Source: Stutzerimonas stutzeri (GTDB lineage Bacteria; Pseudomonadota; Gammaproteobacteria; Pseudomonadales; Pseudomonadaceae). From it: a DNA stretch of 64,000 bases. Where the stretch lies: NCBI RefSeq assembly GCF_000952685.1, contig NZ_JYHV01000010.1, forward strand, positions 62,001-126,000, written 5' to 3'. A program made the translations under genes and the position numbers. The notes under the pieces are model-generated. The model had not been told where the DNA came from and made no database searches. It saw nothing but the letters and a program-made list of their open reading frames with translations. Positions 49,182-59,444 of the stretch are shown piece after piece. Each line of letters starts with the position of its first letter. Positions within the stretch are counted from its first letter, which is position 1.

Positions 49182-51635
49182 ATGCCCGAAACTGTCGCTG
49201 CCGGCCTGCGCCTGGCGCCCGAAGCGCTGACCCGTCCCTTCGAACCCAGCCAATTCGACTTCAAGACTACCGATGAGCTGGAGCCTTTTCTCGGCGTGCT
49301 CGGCCAGGAGCGTGCGGTCGAGGCCCTGCAATTCGGGGTGGCGATGCCGCGCCCTGGCTACAACGTCTATGTGATGGGCGAGCCGGGCACGGGGCGCTTC
49401 TCATTCGTGCGGCGCTATCTCAAGGCTGAGGGCAAGCGTCTGGATACGCCTTCGGACTGGGTCTATGTGAACAATTTCGATGAGCCACGCGAGCCGCGCG
49501 TGGTGGAGCTGCCGCAGGGCGGTGCCGCGGAGTTCATCGCCGACATCGGACAGTTGATCGACAATCTGATGGCGACGTTTCCGGCGGTGTTCGAGCACCC
49601 GAGCTTTCAGCAAAAGAAGAGCGCCATCGATCGTGCGTTCAATCAGCGCTACGACAAGGCGCTGGACGTCATCGAGAAGCTCGCGCTGGAAAAGGAAATC
49701 GCGCTCTACCGCGACAGTAGCAACATCGCCTTCACGCCGATGAAAGACGGCAAATCGATGGACGAGGCGGAATTTGCCCAGCTGCCTGAAGCTGAGCGCG
49801 AACGCTACCACGAAGACATTTCCGCGCTGGAAGTCCATCTGAACGAAGGGCTTGCCAGCCTGCCGCAGTGGAAACGTGAATCGAGCAATCAGCTGCGTCA
49901 GCTCAACGACGAGACTATCAGTCAGGCCCTGCAGCCGCTGCTCGCACCACTGTCGGAGAAGTACAGCGAAAACGCCGGCATCGAGTCCTATTTGCAGGCC
50001 GTGCAGGTCAACCTGCTGAAGACCGTGGTCGAGCAACTGGTCGACGAGAATCGTCCCGACGCGCAGACCCGTCAGTTGCTAGAGGAACAATACAGTCCGA
50101 GCCTAGTGGTCGGACATCCGCTGGACGGCGGTGCACCGGTAGTATTCGAACCACATCCGACCTACGACAATCTGTTCGGCCGGATCGAGTACAGCACTGA
50201 TCAGGGCGCGCTCTACACCAGCTATCGCCAGCTGCGGCCCGGGGCACTGCACCGCGCCAATGGCGGGTTCCTGATGCTTGAAGCGGAAAAAATGCTCAGC
50301 GAGCCCTTCGTCTGGGAGGCGCTCAAGCGTGCCTTGCAGTCGCGCAAGCTGAAGATGGAGTCGCCACTGGCTGAGCTGGGGCGTCTGGCTACGGTGACAT
50401 TGAATCCAGCGGTCATCCCGCTCAACGTCAAGGTGGTGATCATCGGTTCGAGGCAGCTGTACTACACGCTGCAGGATCTCGATCCGGACTTTCAAGAAAT
50501 GTTCCGCGTGCTGGTGGACTTCGATGAGGAGATTCCCCTGGCCGAGGACAGCCTCGAGCAGTTCGCGCAGTTGATGAAGACGCGGACTTCGGAAGAGGGC
50601 ATGGCGCCGCTGACGGCGGCTGCGGTGGCGCGCCTGGCCACTTACAGTGCGCGGCTGGCTGAACATCAGGGGCGCTTGTCGGCGCGCATCGGCGATTTGT
50701 TCCAGTTGGTCAGCGAGGCCGATTTCATCCGCCAGCTGGCCAAAGATGAGGTGACCGATGTCGGACACATCGAGCGTGCTCTGAAGGCTAAGGCCACCCG
50801 CACTGGCCGCGTATCGGCGCGCATCCTCGAAGACATACTTGCAGGCGTCATTCTGATCGACAGCGAAGGCGCGGCGATCGGCAAGTGCAACGGCCTGACC
50901 GTACTGGAAGTCGGCGATTCGGCGTTCGGCATGCCGGCGCGCATTTCCGCCACCGTCTATCCGGGTGGCTCGGGTATCGTCGACATCGAGCGCGAGGTCA
51001 ATCTCGGCCAGCCGATTCACTCCAAGGGTGTGATGATCCTGACCGGTTTTCTCGGCAGTCGCTATGCGCAGGAATTCCCTTTGGAGATTTCCGCCAGCAT
51101 CGCTCTGGAACAATCCTACGGCTATGTCGACGGCGACAGCGCTTCGCTCGGCGAGTGCTGCGCGCTGATCTCGGCCATCTCGCGTACGCCGCTCAAGCAG
51201 TGTTTCGCCATCACCGGATCGATCAACCAGTTCGGCGAGGTGCAGGCGGTTGGCGGCGTCAACGAAAAGATCGAGGGGTTCTTCCGTCTTTGCGAGGCGC
51301 GTGGATTGACCGGTGAGCAGGGCGCGATCATTCCCTTCGCCAACGTCACCACGTTGATGCTCGATGAGCGCGTGCTGGAGGCGGTGCGCCAGGAGCGGTT
51401 CCATATTTATGCGGTCCGTCATGTGGACGAGGCGCTATCGCTGCTGGTGGGCGAGCCGGTAGGTGCCGCAGACGAGGACGGGCAGTTTCCAAAAGGCAGT
51501 GTCAACGCCCGGGTGGTGGAGCGTCTGCGCGATATCGCCGAAATCGAGTTGGAAGACGACAACAAGGGCGACGCGGCCGCCTCGGAGCCGGCTCTGGCGA
51601 CGGCACAGGCGAAGGGAACTGAGCGGAGCGAGTAA
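49182..51635 (+). CDS. Lon-like ATP-dependent protease (AAA_32/LonB-like family)
   Basis: 817 residues from ATG 49182 (AAGGA upstream). The N-terminal region has a P-loop-like GEPGTGRFSF in which the usual lysine is Arg; a long coiled-coil insert (about 140-280) follows, then the AAA-type core (HRANGGFLMLEAEKML). The C-terminal Lon protease domain holds the catalytic Ser in DGDSASLGECCAL and Lys in GGVNEKIEGFF, both intact. Family members of this type lack the classical Lon substrate domain; physiological substrates are unknown. A homologue sits in the same place in P. aeruginosa. Confidence 0.88.
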   Translation: MPETVAAGLRLAPEALTRPFEPSQFDFKTTDELEPFLGVLGQERAVEALQFGVAMPRPGYNVYVMGEPGTGRFSFVRRYLKAEGKRLDTPSDWVYVNNFDEPREPRVVELPQGGAAEFIADIGQLIDNLMATFPAVFEHPSFQQKKSAIDRAFNQRYDKALDVIEKLALEKEIALYRDSSNIAFTPMKDGKSMDEAEFAQLPEAERERYHEDISALEVHLNEGLASLPQWKRESSNQLRQLNDETISQALQPLLAPLSEKYSENAGIESYLQAVQVNLLKTVVEQLVDENRPDAQTRQLLEEQYSPSLVVGHPLDGGAPVVFEPHPTYDNLFGRIEYSTDQGALYTSYRQLRPGALHRANGGFLMLEAEKMLSEPFVWEALKRALQSRKLKMESPLAELGRLATVTLNPAVIPLNVKVVIIGSRQLYYTLQDLDPDFQEMFRVLVDFDEEIPLAEDSLEQFAQLMKTRTSEEGMAPLTAAAVARLATYSARLAEHQGRLSARIGDLFQLVSEADFIRQLAKDEVTDVGHIERALKAKATRTGRVSARILEDILAGVILIDSEGAAIGKCNGLTVLEVGDSAFGMPARISATVYPGGSGIVDIEREVNLGQPIHSKGVMILTGFLGSRYAQEFPLEISASIALEQSYGYVDGDSASLGECCALISAISRTPLKQCFAITGSINQFGEVQAVGGVNEKIEGFFRLCEARGLTGEQGAIIPFANVTTLMLDERVLEAVRQERFHIYAVRHVDEALSLLVGEPVGAADEDGQFPKGSVNARVVERLRDIAEIELEDDNKGDAAASEPALATAQAKGTERSE

Positions 51636-51808
51636 GCCTCGCGATTTGGCTAATAACTGGACGGAACGATACGGGCGGCGACGGGTCTGCAGTGGAGGAG
51701 AGTTCCCACTCTCTGTCCACATGGTTATCCACAACTTTTGGGGATAAACAGGTTGGCCGCCCATTCGTCCAGGATGGCGGCGCGCAACCTAGCGCGAGGA
51801 TCGCCGTC

Positions 51809-52144
51809 ATGTCTCACACGCTCTGTCTGAATCGCCAGTGCCTGGGCCTGGTTACCCGTATCGAATGCATTATCCGCCCACTGGCTGGAGGCAACGGCTT
51901 GTGGACGTTGCTTTGTGCGGCCGGCATCGATGCCAGTCAACCTACCGCGATCAAGGCGCAAGGCCCATTCCATGGCCCTCGCGAGGCTGAATCGGTGCTA
52001 AAGGCGATTGCGAGCAATCTCCATGGGCAGGGTTATAGCGAATCCGTTTCGCCCTCCATCTGGCAACTGCACATGCACGCGGAGCTGCGCAAGATCAACG
52101 CCAATCAGGCCCGCTATCTGGGCGGTTGGGAATCCAGGACCTGA
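51809..52144 (+). CDS. Conserved hypothetical protein
   Basis: 111 residues from ATG 51809 with GAGG upstream. It starts MSHTLCLNRQCLGLVTRIEC and has HGPREAESVLKAIASNLHGQGY in the middle; no signal peptide or membrane segment is obvious. I do not recognise a functional family. It lies between the Lon-like protease and a YqhA-type protein, and a gene is found at this place in related genomes, which supports coding. Confidence 0.65.
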   Translation: MSHTLCLNRQCLGLVTRIECIIRPLAGGNGLWTLLCAAGIDASQPTAIKAQGPFHGPREAESVLKAIASNLHGQGYSESVSPSIWQLHMHAELRKINANQARYLGGWESRT

Positions 52145-52307
52145 TTTTCGGTCCGACCAGCCCGTGTCTTGGCAAGCGGCGTTTTCGATAGAACGCCACT
52201 TTGCTGGATTTCTATCCACAAGAGAAATACCTGGGCACAGCGCCTTCTTGAAGACTCTGTCGCGCTGCGTATACTCGCTTGCCGGTATCTGCCCGCAGTG
52301 AGAACAG

Positions 52308-52796
52308 ATGGAACGATTGATCGAGAACACCATGTACGCCGCCCGCTGGTTGCTGGCGCCTATCTACTTTGGCCTGGCGTTCGCCCTGCTCGCACTGGCG
52401 ATCAAGTTCTTTCAGGAAATCTGGCACATCCTCCCGGCCGTGCTATCGCTGAGCGAAGGCGATCTGATTCTCAAACTGCTCTCGTTGATCGACATGGCAC
52501 TGGTTGGCGGCTTGCTGGTGATGGTGATGCTTTCCGGCTACGAAAACTTCGTCTCGCAGCTGAATGTCGACGAAGGCAAGGAGAAGCTCGATTGGCTGGG
52601 CAAGATGGACTCCGGATCGCTGAAGATGAAAGTCGCCGCCTCGATCGTAGCGATTTCGTCGATCCATCTGTTGCGTATGTTCATGGACGCCCAGCAGCTC
52701 GAGAGCGAGCAGTTGATGTGGTACGTGATCATTCACCTGACATTCGTCTTCTCGGCGTTCGCCATGGGCTATCTGGACAAGCTCACCAAACATTGA
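52308..52796 (+). CDS. YqhA-family inner-membrane protein
   Basis: 162 residues, UPF0114/TIGR00645 type. Three to four membrane segments ([20 protein letters not shown], then [19 protein letters not shown], and a C-terminal pair) and the family motif [10 protein letters not shown]. Function unknown. Start ATG 52308 with GTGAGA upstream. Confidence 0.9.
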   Translation: MERLIENTMYAARWLLAPIYFGLAFALLALAIKFFQEIWHILPAVLSLSEGDLILKLLSLIDMALVGGLLVMVMLSGYENFVSQLNVDEGKEKLDWLGKMDSGSLKMKVAASIVAISSIHLLRMFMDAQQLESEQLMWYVIIHLTFVFSAFAMGYLDKLTKH

Positions 52797-52942
52797 CGCC
52801 CATGCGGCTCCGCGAAGCGCTGCGCTTTGGCTTCGCACCCGGATTTAAGCGGCAGACGCCGTGAGCGCGCCAATGCTGCCAAGACAAAGCCCGGCCGCGA
52901 GCTGTGCTAGGCTGTCGGCCCTTTTTTCTGCGGAGCCCAGGC

Positions 52943-53560
52943 ATGACCGATCTCAACCTTACCACCGACGAAACGCGCGTGAGCTACGGCATCGGTCGTC
53001 AGCTGGGCGACCAGTTGCGCGAGAACCCGCCACCGGGCATCAGTCTGGATGCGGTGATCGCTGGCATTCGTGACGCCTTCGGCGGGGCCGCCAGTCAGGT
53101 CAGCCCGGAAGATCTGAACGCCAGCTTTGCTGTGATTCGCGAGCGCATGCAGGCCGAAGCGCAGCGCAAGGCAGAAGCTGCTGCGGGTGAAGGAAAGGCT
53201 TTCCTGGCCGAGAATGCCAAGCGCGACGGCGTTACCACGCTGGCGTCGGGTCTGCAGTACGAAGTGCTGACTGCAGGCGAAGGCGCCAAACCCAGTGCTG
53301 CAGATCAGGTGCGTACTCATTACCATGGCACCCTGATCGACGGCACCGTATTCGACAGTTCCTACCAACGCGGTCAGCCGGCCGAGTTTCCGGTTGGCGG
53401 TGTGATCGCCGGTTGGACCGAAGCGCTGCAACTGATGGGCGTTGGCAGCAAGTGGCGTCTCTATGTGCCGAGCGACCTGGCTTACGGCGCCCAGGGTGTC
53501 GGCAGCATTCCTCCGCACAGCGTGCTGGTATTTGACGTCGAGTTGCTGGCCGTTCTGTAG
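52943..53560 (+). CDS. fklB: FKBP-type peptidyl-prolyl isomerase
   Basis: 205 residues from ATG 52943 (CGGAG upstream). The N-terminal dimerisation helices (VSYGIGRQLGDQL) are followed by the FKBP domain after residue about 115: VRTHYHGTLIDGTVFDSSY, GVIAGWTEALQLMGVGSKW, and YGAQGVGSIPPHSVLVFDVELL. No signal peptide, so the cytoplasmic FklB type. It ends 8 bp from the convergent small gene. Confidence 0.94.
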   Translation: MTDLNLTTDETRVSYGIGRQLGDQLRENPPPGISLDAVIAGIRDAFGGAASQVSPEDLNASFAVIRERMQAEAQRKAEAAAGEGKAFLAENAKRDGVTTLASGLQYEVLTAGEGAKPSAADQVRTHYHGTLIDGTVFDSSYQRGQPAEFPVGGVIAGWTEALQLMGVGSKWRLYVPSDLAYGAQGVGSIPPHSVLVFDVELLAVL

Positions 53561-53568
53561 ACCAAAGG

Positions 53569-53796
53569 CTACGGGCGCAACGCCCGGGCGTAGGAGAACA
53601 GGAACAGGTTGCGCACCTGCTCCTTGAGCACACAGGGTTCGCTGGTGCTCAACTCCTGCAGGTCAAGATCGCCCTGGTCACGAAGCTCCTCCAGGGCGTC
53701 TCCCTCCAGTGAAACGCATATCGCTCCGGTGTGGCGGTCGAGAATCCTCAGGTAGGGGTGTGGTCGGTCCAGCCAGGCATCGATCAGATAAGTCAT
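53569..53796 (-). CDS. Small Pseudomonas-type protein behind a Fur-box-like site
   Basis: 75 residues from ATG 53796 with GGAGG at 6 nt. The protein starts MTYLIDAWLDRPHPYLRILDR (preceded in frame by two residues only if GTG 53802 were used). It resembles, by sequence and location beside fklB and ispB, the P. aeruginosa protein I know as PA4570, which is induced by iron starvation. Molecular function is unknown. A Fur-box-like 19-mer lies 24-42 nt upstream of the start. Confidence 0.72.
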   Translation of the reverse strand: MTYLIDAWLDRPHPYLRILDRHTGAICVSLEGDALEELRDQGDLDLQELSTSEPCVLKEQVRNLFLFSYARALRP

Positions 53797-53819
53797 GTTC
53801 ACCTCCAGTTGATTTCCTT

Positions 53820-53838
53820 AATGAGAATAATTGCTATT
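53820..53838 (-). promoter_or_regulatory. Fur-box-like site
   Basis: AATGAGAATAATTGCTATT agrees at 15 of 19 positions with the common Fur-box form AATGAGAATCATTCTCATT. It is directly upstream of the small gene ending at 53569, within the likely promoter, where Fur repression would act. Confidence 0.55.
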
Positions 53839-53955
53839 TGCAAACATGCAAGCGCAAAAATCCTCAGCGTCGATCAATGGTGGGCTGGTATTCGTGCAGA
53901 TCGAGGGGCGGGGCGTTTGAAAAGGGTGCCCAGACGCGCTCGCTGATGGGCTGAT

Positions 53956-54924
53956 TCAGTGGGTGCGGGCGACAGCGAAGCGGCTGAGTTCCACCAAGGC
54001 GTCCCGATAGTCGCTGGCGGGGAGAAGTTCGAGGCAGGCAATGGCCCGATCAGCATAGTCACGCGCCAGGCGGGCGGTGTACGCAAGGGCGCCCGAGGTT
54101 TCCACCGCGTTACGAATGCTTTCGAGATCTTCGATGCCGCCCTTCTGAATAGCCTTGCGCACCAGTGCGGCCTGTTCTGTGGTGCCCTCGCGCATGGTGT
54201 AGATCAGCGGCAAGGTCGGTTTGCCTTCGGCCAGGTCATCACCGACGTTCTTGCCCAGGGTTTCAGCGTCCCCTTGGTAATCCAGCAGATCGTCGACGAG
54301 CTGAAAGGCGATGCCCAGGTAGTCGCCGAAGGTGCGGAGCGCCTCGCGCTGCTTGTCACTGGCGCCCGCCAGGGTGGCGGCGCTATGCGTAGAGGCTTCG
54401 AAAAGCATGGCTGTCTTGCCGCGGATGACCTCCATGTAAATCTCTTCCGTGGTGCTAGCGTCGCGCACCTTGGATAGTTGCAGCACTTCGCCTTCGGCGA
54501 TCACCCGCGTGGCCTGGGAAATGATGCGCATGACCGGCATCGAGCCCAGGTCAACCATCATTTCGAACGAGCGTGCATAAAGAAAATCGCCGACCAGCAC
54601 GCTTGGGGCGTTGCCCCACAGGGCGTTGGCCGTGGAGCGGCCACGGCGCATGCCCGACATGTCGACCACGTCGTCATGCAGCAGCGTCGAGGTGTGCAGG
54701 AATTCGATGATGGCGGCCAGCAGGCGCAGCTGCTCGCCCTTGAGTCCCAGTGCGTTACCGCTTAGCAGAACCAGCAGGGGGCGCAGGCGTTTACCGCCGG
54801 CCGAGGTGATGTAGTCCCCGATCTTTTCCACCAGCGGTACGCGGGAAGTCAGTTGGTTGCGGATGATGCCGTCAACGGCGGCAAAATCTTCAGCCACTAC
54901 TTGGTAAAAGGACTGGGGTTGCAT
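53956..54924 (-). CDS. ispB: Octaprenyl/solanesyl diphosphate synthase
   Basis: 322 residues. Trans-polyprenyl synthase with both Asp-rich motifs: [15 protein letters not shown] near residue 85 and [13 protein letters not shown] near 213. Builds the ubiquinone side chain. Start ATG 54924. Divergent from rplU, the typical arrangement in gammaproteobacteria. Confidence 0.96.
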   Translation of the reverse strand: MQPQSFYQVVAEDFAAVDGIIRNQLTSRVPLVEKIGDYITSAGGKRLRPLLVLLSGNALGLKGEQLRLLAAIIEFLHTSTLLHDDVVDMSGMRRGRSTANALWGNAPSVLVGDFLYARSFEMMVDLGSMPVMRIISQATRVIAEGEVLQLSKVRDASTTEEIYMEVIRGKTAMLFEASTHSAATLAGASDKQREALRTFGDYLGIAFQLVDDLLDYQGDAETLGKNVGDDLAEGKPTLPLIYTMREGTTEQAALVRKAIQKGGIEDLESIRNAVETSGALAYTARLARDYADRAIACLELLPASDYRDALVELSRFAVARTH

Positions 54925-55003
54925 CGGGGACGAGTACTCCTCGGAGATTGCGCGGCATGCTATGGGGCAGGTCAGACACTGTCAAGGCAAGGCCCGCCGG
55001 CTA

Positions 55004-55032
55004 TTGCGCCGGCATGGGTGGATGCGTACAAT
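55004..55032 (+). promoter_or_regulatory. Candidate sigma-70 promoter of rplU-rpmA
   Basis: TTGCGC and TACAAT with a 17-nt spacer, about 140 nt upstream of rplU. The long leader leaves room for regulation. Confidence 0.45.
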
Positions 55033-55172
55033 CGCGGACCCTGAACTTTCCCCCTGGGCATTTCCCTGCCTTACGCAATTGCAAGGGCGTCCCTTCCGGC
55101 CCCGAGCAGCCATGCCAGCCACCAACTATTTCACTTAAGCGCTGGGTGAGCAGGATTAACGGAGATACACAG

Positions 55173-55484
55173 ATGTACGCAGTTATCGTTACCGGCGGCA
55201 AGCAATACAAGGTCGCCGAAGGCGAATACCTCAAGATTGAAAAACTCGAAGTTGCCACTGGTGAAGCAGTCACTTTTGACCGCGTTCTGCTGATCGGCAA
55301 CGGCGACGATGTCAAAATCGGCGCTCCGGTGGTTGATGGTGCCAAGGTCACAGCTGAAGTGATTGCCCAAGGTCGTCACGACAAGGTCACCATCATCAAA
55401 TTCCGCCGTCGTAAGCACCACATGAAGCGTCAGGGCCACCGTCAGTGGTTCACTGAGGTCAAAATCACCGGTATTCAGGGCTAA
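55173..55484 (+). CDS. rplU: 50S ribosomal protein L21
   Basis: 103 residues. Canonical [20 protein letters not shown] start and the basic [14 protein letters not shown] segment that contacts 23S rRNA. First gene of the rplU-rpmA operon. Confidence 0.98.
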   Translation: MYAVIVTGGKQYKVAEGEYLKIEKLEVATGEAVTFDRVLLIGNGDDVKIGAPVVDGAKVTAEVIAQGRHDKVTIIKFRRRKHHMKRQGHRQWFTEVKITGIQG

Positions 55485-55519
55485 TCGGGCCTGAATCCCC
55501 TTATAGGAGTATTGAACTC

Positions 55520-55777
55520 ATGGCACACAAAAAAGCTGGCGGTTCTACCCGCAACGGCCGCGACTCAGAAGCCAAACGTCTTGGCGTGAAGATGTACGGC
55601 GGCCAGGCCATCAAGGCCGGTAACATCATCGTGCGTCAGCGCGGCACCCAGTTCCATGCCGGTTACGGCGTTGGCATGGGCAAGGATCACACCCTGTTCG
55701 CGAAAGTGGAAGGCGTGATCAAGTTCGAAGTGAAGGGCGCTTTCGGCCGTCGCTACGTGAGCGTCGTCGCAGCTTAA
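55520..55777 (+). CDS. rpmA: 50S ribosomal protein L27
   Basis: 85 residues. [20 protein letters not shown] start reaching the peptidyl-transferase centre, then [13 protein letters not shown]. 35 nt after rplU; followed by a terminator. Confidence 0.98.
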   Translation: MAHKKAGGSTRNGRDSEAKRLGVKMYGGQAIKAGNIIVRQRGTQFHAGYGVGMGKDHTLFAKVEGVIKFEVKGAFGRRYVSVVAA

Positions 55778-55792
55778 CTGCGGCGTTGCTGG

Positions 55793-55822
55793 AAAAGCCC
55801 TGTCATGCGACGGGGCTTTTTT
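55793..55822 (+). terminator. Intrinsic terminator after rpmA
   Basis: AAAAGCCC-T-GTC-ATGC-GAC-G-GGGCTTTTTT: a stem with one mismatch and a T tract, 16 nt past the rpmA stop. Confidence 0.88.
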
Positions 55823-55919
55823 GTTTCTGTATCCTGTGAGGCTCTTGCAAAGAACTGCTCGGTGCTCATTCAGTTTTCGCTGGGTTTTTTGCAAGACCCT
55901 TACGTTTCTTGTTTCTTAA

Positions 55920-57164
<1,245 letters not shown>

Positions 57165-57269
57165 GGGTTGGTTCGCGTAGTTGCGCATCTATAGCTGGGT
57201 GGTCGTTGGGCTGCTTCGTCTGCAGCTCATCGAATGGTTTGGCCGGATACTGGATAGAAGGCGGGATCC

Positions 57270-58388
57270 ATGCGGGACAAGGTGAGCGGCGCGCGGCGCT
57301 GGGTGGTGAAGATTGGCAGCGCACTGCTGACGGCCGATGGGCGTGGCCTCGATCAGGATGCCATGGCTGTCTGGGTCGATCAGATGGTTGCGCTGCGCCA
57401 GGCTGGGGTTGAGCTGGTGCTGGTGTCGTCCGGTGCGGTGGCTGCCGGCATGAGTCGTCTCGGCTGGACGGTGCGGCCCAAGGCTGTTCATGAATTGCAG
57501 GCAGCCGCTGCGGTGGGGCAGATGGGGCTCATTCGCGCGTGGGAGGCCAGCTTCGGTCGCTGTGATCAGCAGACCGCGCAGGTGCTGGTGACTCATGACG
57601 ACCTGTCTGACCGCAAGCGTTATCTCAACGCGCGAAGCACGCTGCGCACGTTGATCGATCTCGGCGTGGTGCCGGTCATCAATGAAAACGACACCGTGGT
57701 TACCGATGAGATCCGATTCGGTGACAACGATACCCTTGCGGCCCTGGTCGCCAATCTGGTTGAGGCTGACTTGCTGGTGATCCTCACGGACCGCGATGGC
57801 ATGTTCGATGCGGATCCGCGTAGCAATCCCGACGCCAACCTGATTAGCGAGGCGCGTGCCGATGACCCGGCTCTGGATGCCGTGGCCGGCGCGACGGGTG
57901 GCGCGCTCGGGCGTGGCGGCATGCAGACCAAGCTGCGCGCGGCGCGTCTGGCGGCGCGCTCGGGCGCGCATACGGTGATCATCGGTGGGCGTATCGAGCA
58001 GGTCCTGGCGCGGTTGAAAGCCGGTGAGCAGCTGGGGACCTTGCTGGCGCCCGAGCGCAGTCGTCATGCGGCGCGCAAGCAATGGCTTGCGGGGCATCTT
58101 CAGACTCGGGGCTCGGTCACGTTGGACGCTGGGGCGGTGCATGCGCTCAAGCAAGGTAATCGCAGTTTGCTGCCGGTCGGTGTCAAGGCGGCGCAGGGCG
58201 GGTTCCGGCGTGGAGAGATGGTGGTCTGCGTGGGGCCGGACGGGCGGGAAATCGCTCGAGGTTTGGTCAATTACAGTGCGGCTGAAACTCAGCGGATTCT
58301 CGGGCATGCTTCGGACGAAATCGAGAAGCTGCTCGGTTACGTCGACGAGCCTGAGCTCATCCATCGTGACAATATGATTCTGGTATGA
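57270..58388 (+). CDS. proB: Glutamate 5-kinase
   Basis: 372 residues. Amino-acid kinase domain ([37 protein letters not shown]) plus a C-terminal PUA domain (about 280-370). First step of proline synthesis; no proA neighbour. It overlaps the next gene's first possible ATG by 4 nt. Confidence 0.96.
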   Translation: MRDKVSGARRWVVKIGSALLTADGRGLDQDAMAVWVDQMVALRQAGVELVLVSSGAVAAGMSRLGWTVRPKAVHELQAAAAVGQMGLIRAWEASFGRCDQQTAQVLVTHDDLSDRKRYLNARSTLRTLIDLGVVPVINENDTVVTDEIRFGDNDTLAALVANLVEADLLVILTDRDGMFDADPRSNPDANLISEARADDPALDAVAGATGGALGRGGMQTKLRAARLAARSGAHTVIIGGRIEQVLARLKAGEQLGTLLAPERSRHAARKQWLAGHLQTRGSVTLDAGAVHALKQGNRSLLPVGVKAAQGGFRRGEMVVCVGPDGREIARGLVNYSAAETQRILGHASDEIEKLLGYVDEPELIHRDNMILV

Positions 58389-58396
58389 GGTGTTCG

Positions 58397-58855
58397 ATGC
58401 GGTTGGCGCAGGCGCTGGTAGTGCTGCTGGCTTGGCCGGCGATAGGTGTGGCGCGCGAAGTGGGCGAGGTCGACACGGTTTTCAAGTGGCTCGGGCCGAA
58501 CCACAAAATCGTGGTGGAAGCCTTCGATGACCCCAAGGTCGAGGGTGTGACCTGTTATCTGTCGAGGGCCAAAACCGGTGGCATCAAGGGTGGGCTCGGG
58601 TTGGCGGAAGATCGCGCCGAGGCGTCGATTGCCTGTCGTCAGGTCGGGCCTATTCGCATGAACGACAAGTTCAAAGACGGCGAGGTTGTGTTCAAAGAGC
58701 GCACTTCTCTGGTTTTTAAAACCATGCAGGTGGTGCGCTTTTTCGACGAGGCGCGCAACACCCTTGTCTATCTGGTCTATAGCGATCGCGTGATCGAAGG
58801 CAGTCCGCAGAATGCAGTGACGGCTATTCCAATCCTGCCATGGGCGCAGCCGTAA
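58397..58855 (+). CDS. creA: CreA-family protein
   Basis: 152 residues from ATG 58397 (GAGG about 6 nt upstream); the ATG at 58385 overlaps the proB stop and would add four residues. It has a signal peptide ([19 protein letters not shown]), so is probably periplasmic, then the CreA domain ([21 protein letters not shown] split, [20 protein letters not shown]). Function poorly understood. Confidence 0.9.
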   Translation: MRLAQALVVLLAWPAIGVAREVGEVDTVFKWLGPNHKIVVEAFDDPKVEGVTCYLSRAKTGGIKGGLGLAEDRAEASIACRQVGPIRMNDKFKDGEVVFKERTSLVFKTMQVVRFFDEARNTLVYLVYSDRVIEGSPQNAVTAIPILPWAQP

Positions 58856-58910
58856 TCAGGAGCGGCGATGCTCGTTAAGCTTTTCATCGGTAGCAGTGGA
58901 TCGCAGGCAT

Positions 58911-58938
58911 AAAAAAACCGGCTCAAGGCCGGTTTTTT
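58911..58938. terminator. Bidirectional terminator between creA and rpsT
   Basis: AAAAAACCGGC-TCAAG-GCCGGTTTTTT type hairpin with A and T runs on both sides, serving the convergent creA and rpsT transcripts. Confidence 0.92.
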
Positions 58939-58952
58939 CAAGAACGTGCAGC

Positions 58953-59228
58953 TCAGGCAGCAACAGCGCCGAGGGCCTTGATATGGCCGTTCAGACGGCT
59001 CTTGTGACGAGCGGCTTTGTTCTTGTGGATGATGCCTTTGTCGGCCATGCGGTCGATGACAGGCACGGCTGCGGTGTAAGCAGTACGAGCTTTATCCAGA
59101 TCTTTTGCGTCAATGGCTTTGACCACATTCTTGATGTAGGTACGAACCATGGAGCGCAAGCTGGCGTTGTGGCTGCGACGCTTCTCAGCCTGAATTGCGC
59201 GTTTTTTGGCGGAAGGGCTGTTGGCCAC
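58953..59228 (-). CDS. rpsT: 30S ribosomal protein S20
   Basis: 91 residues. The start is GTG 59228, giving the canonical (M)[17 protein letters not shown] with GAGGAG 8 nt upstream; the longer in-frame ATG at 59264 is rejected. A strong promoter precedes it and a bidirectional terminator follows. GTG/TTG starts are typical for rpsT in gammaproteobacteria. Confidence 0.97.
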   Translation of the reverse strand: MANSPSAKKRAIQAEKRRSHNASLRSMVRTYIKNVVKAIDAKDLDKARTAYTAAVPVIDRMADKGIIHKNKAARHKSRLNGHIKALGAVAA

Positions 59229-59276
59229 CGTCGAACTCCTCGAAAACGTGGGATTACAAAGCAAATAAGGCCGCGA

Positions 59277-59305
59277 ATCATGCCGATGCGGCGTTGTCTT
59301 GTCAA
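59277..59305 (-). promoter_or_regulatory. Sigma-70 promoter of rpsT
   Basis: On the minus strand a perfect TTGACA (59305-59300), a 17-nt spacer and CATGAT (59282-59277), about 50 nt from the GTG start. Confidence 0.75.
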
Positions 59306-59444
59306 GCGTGCATGATCATTCAAGGCGCTGGCCGGACAGATGGGGTGTCGCTAAACTCGCGACCTCTTCCACTGTCGTAACTGGCCATCGATTCGCTGAC
59401 CAGTACCTGGTCGGAATCAAACTGCTGCAACTCTAGGAAGACAA

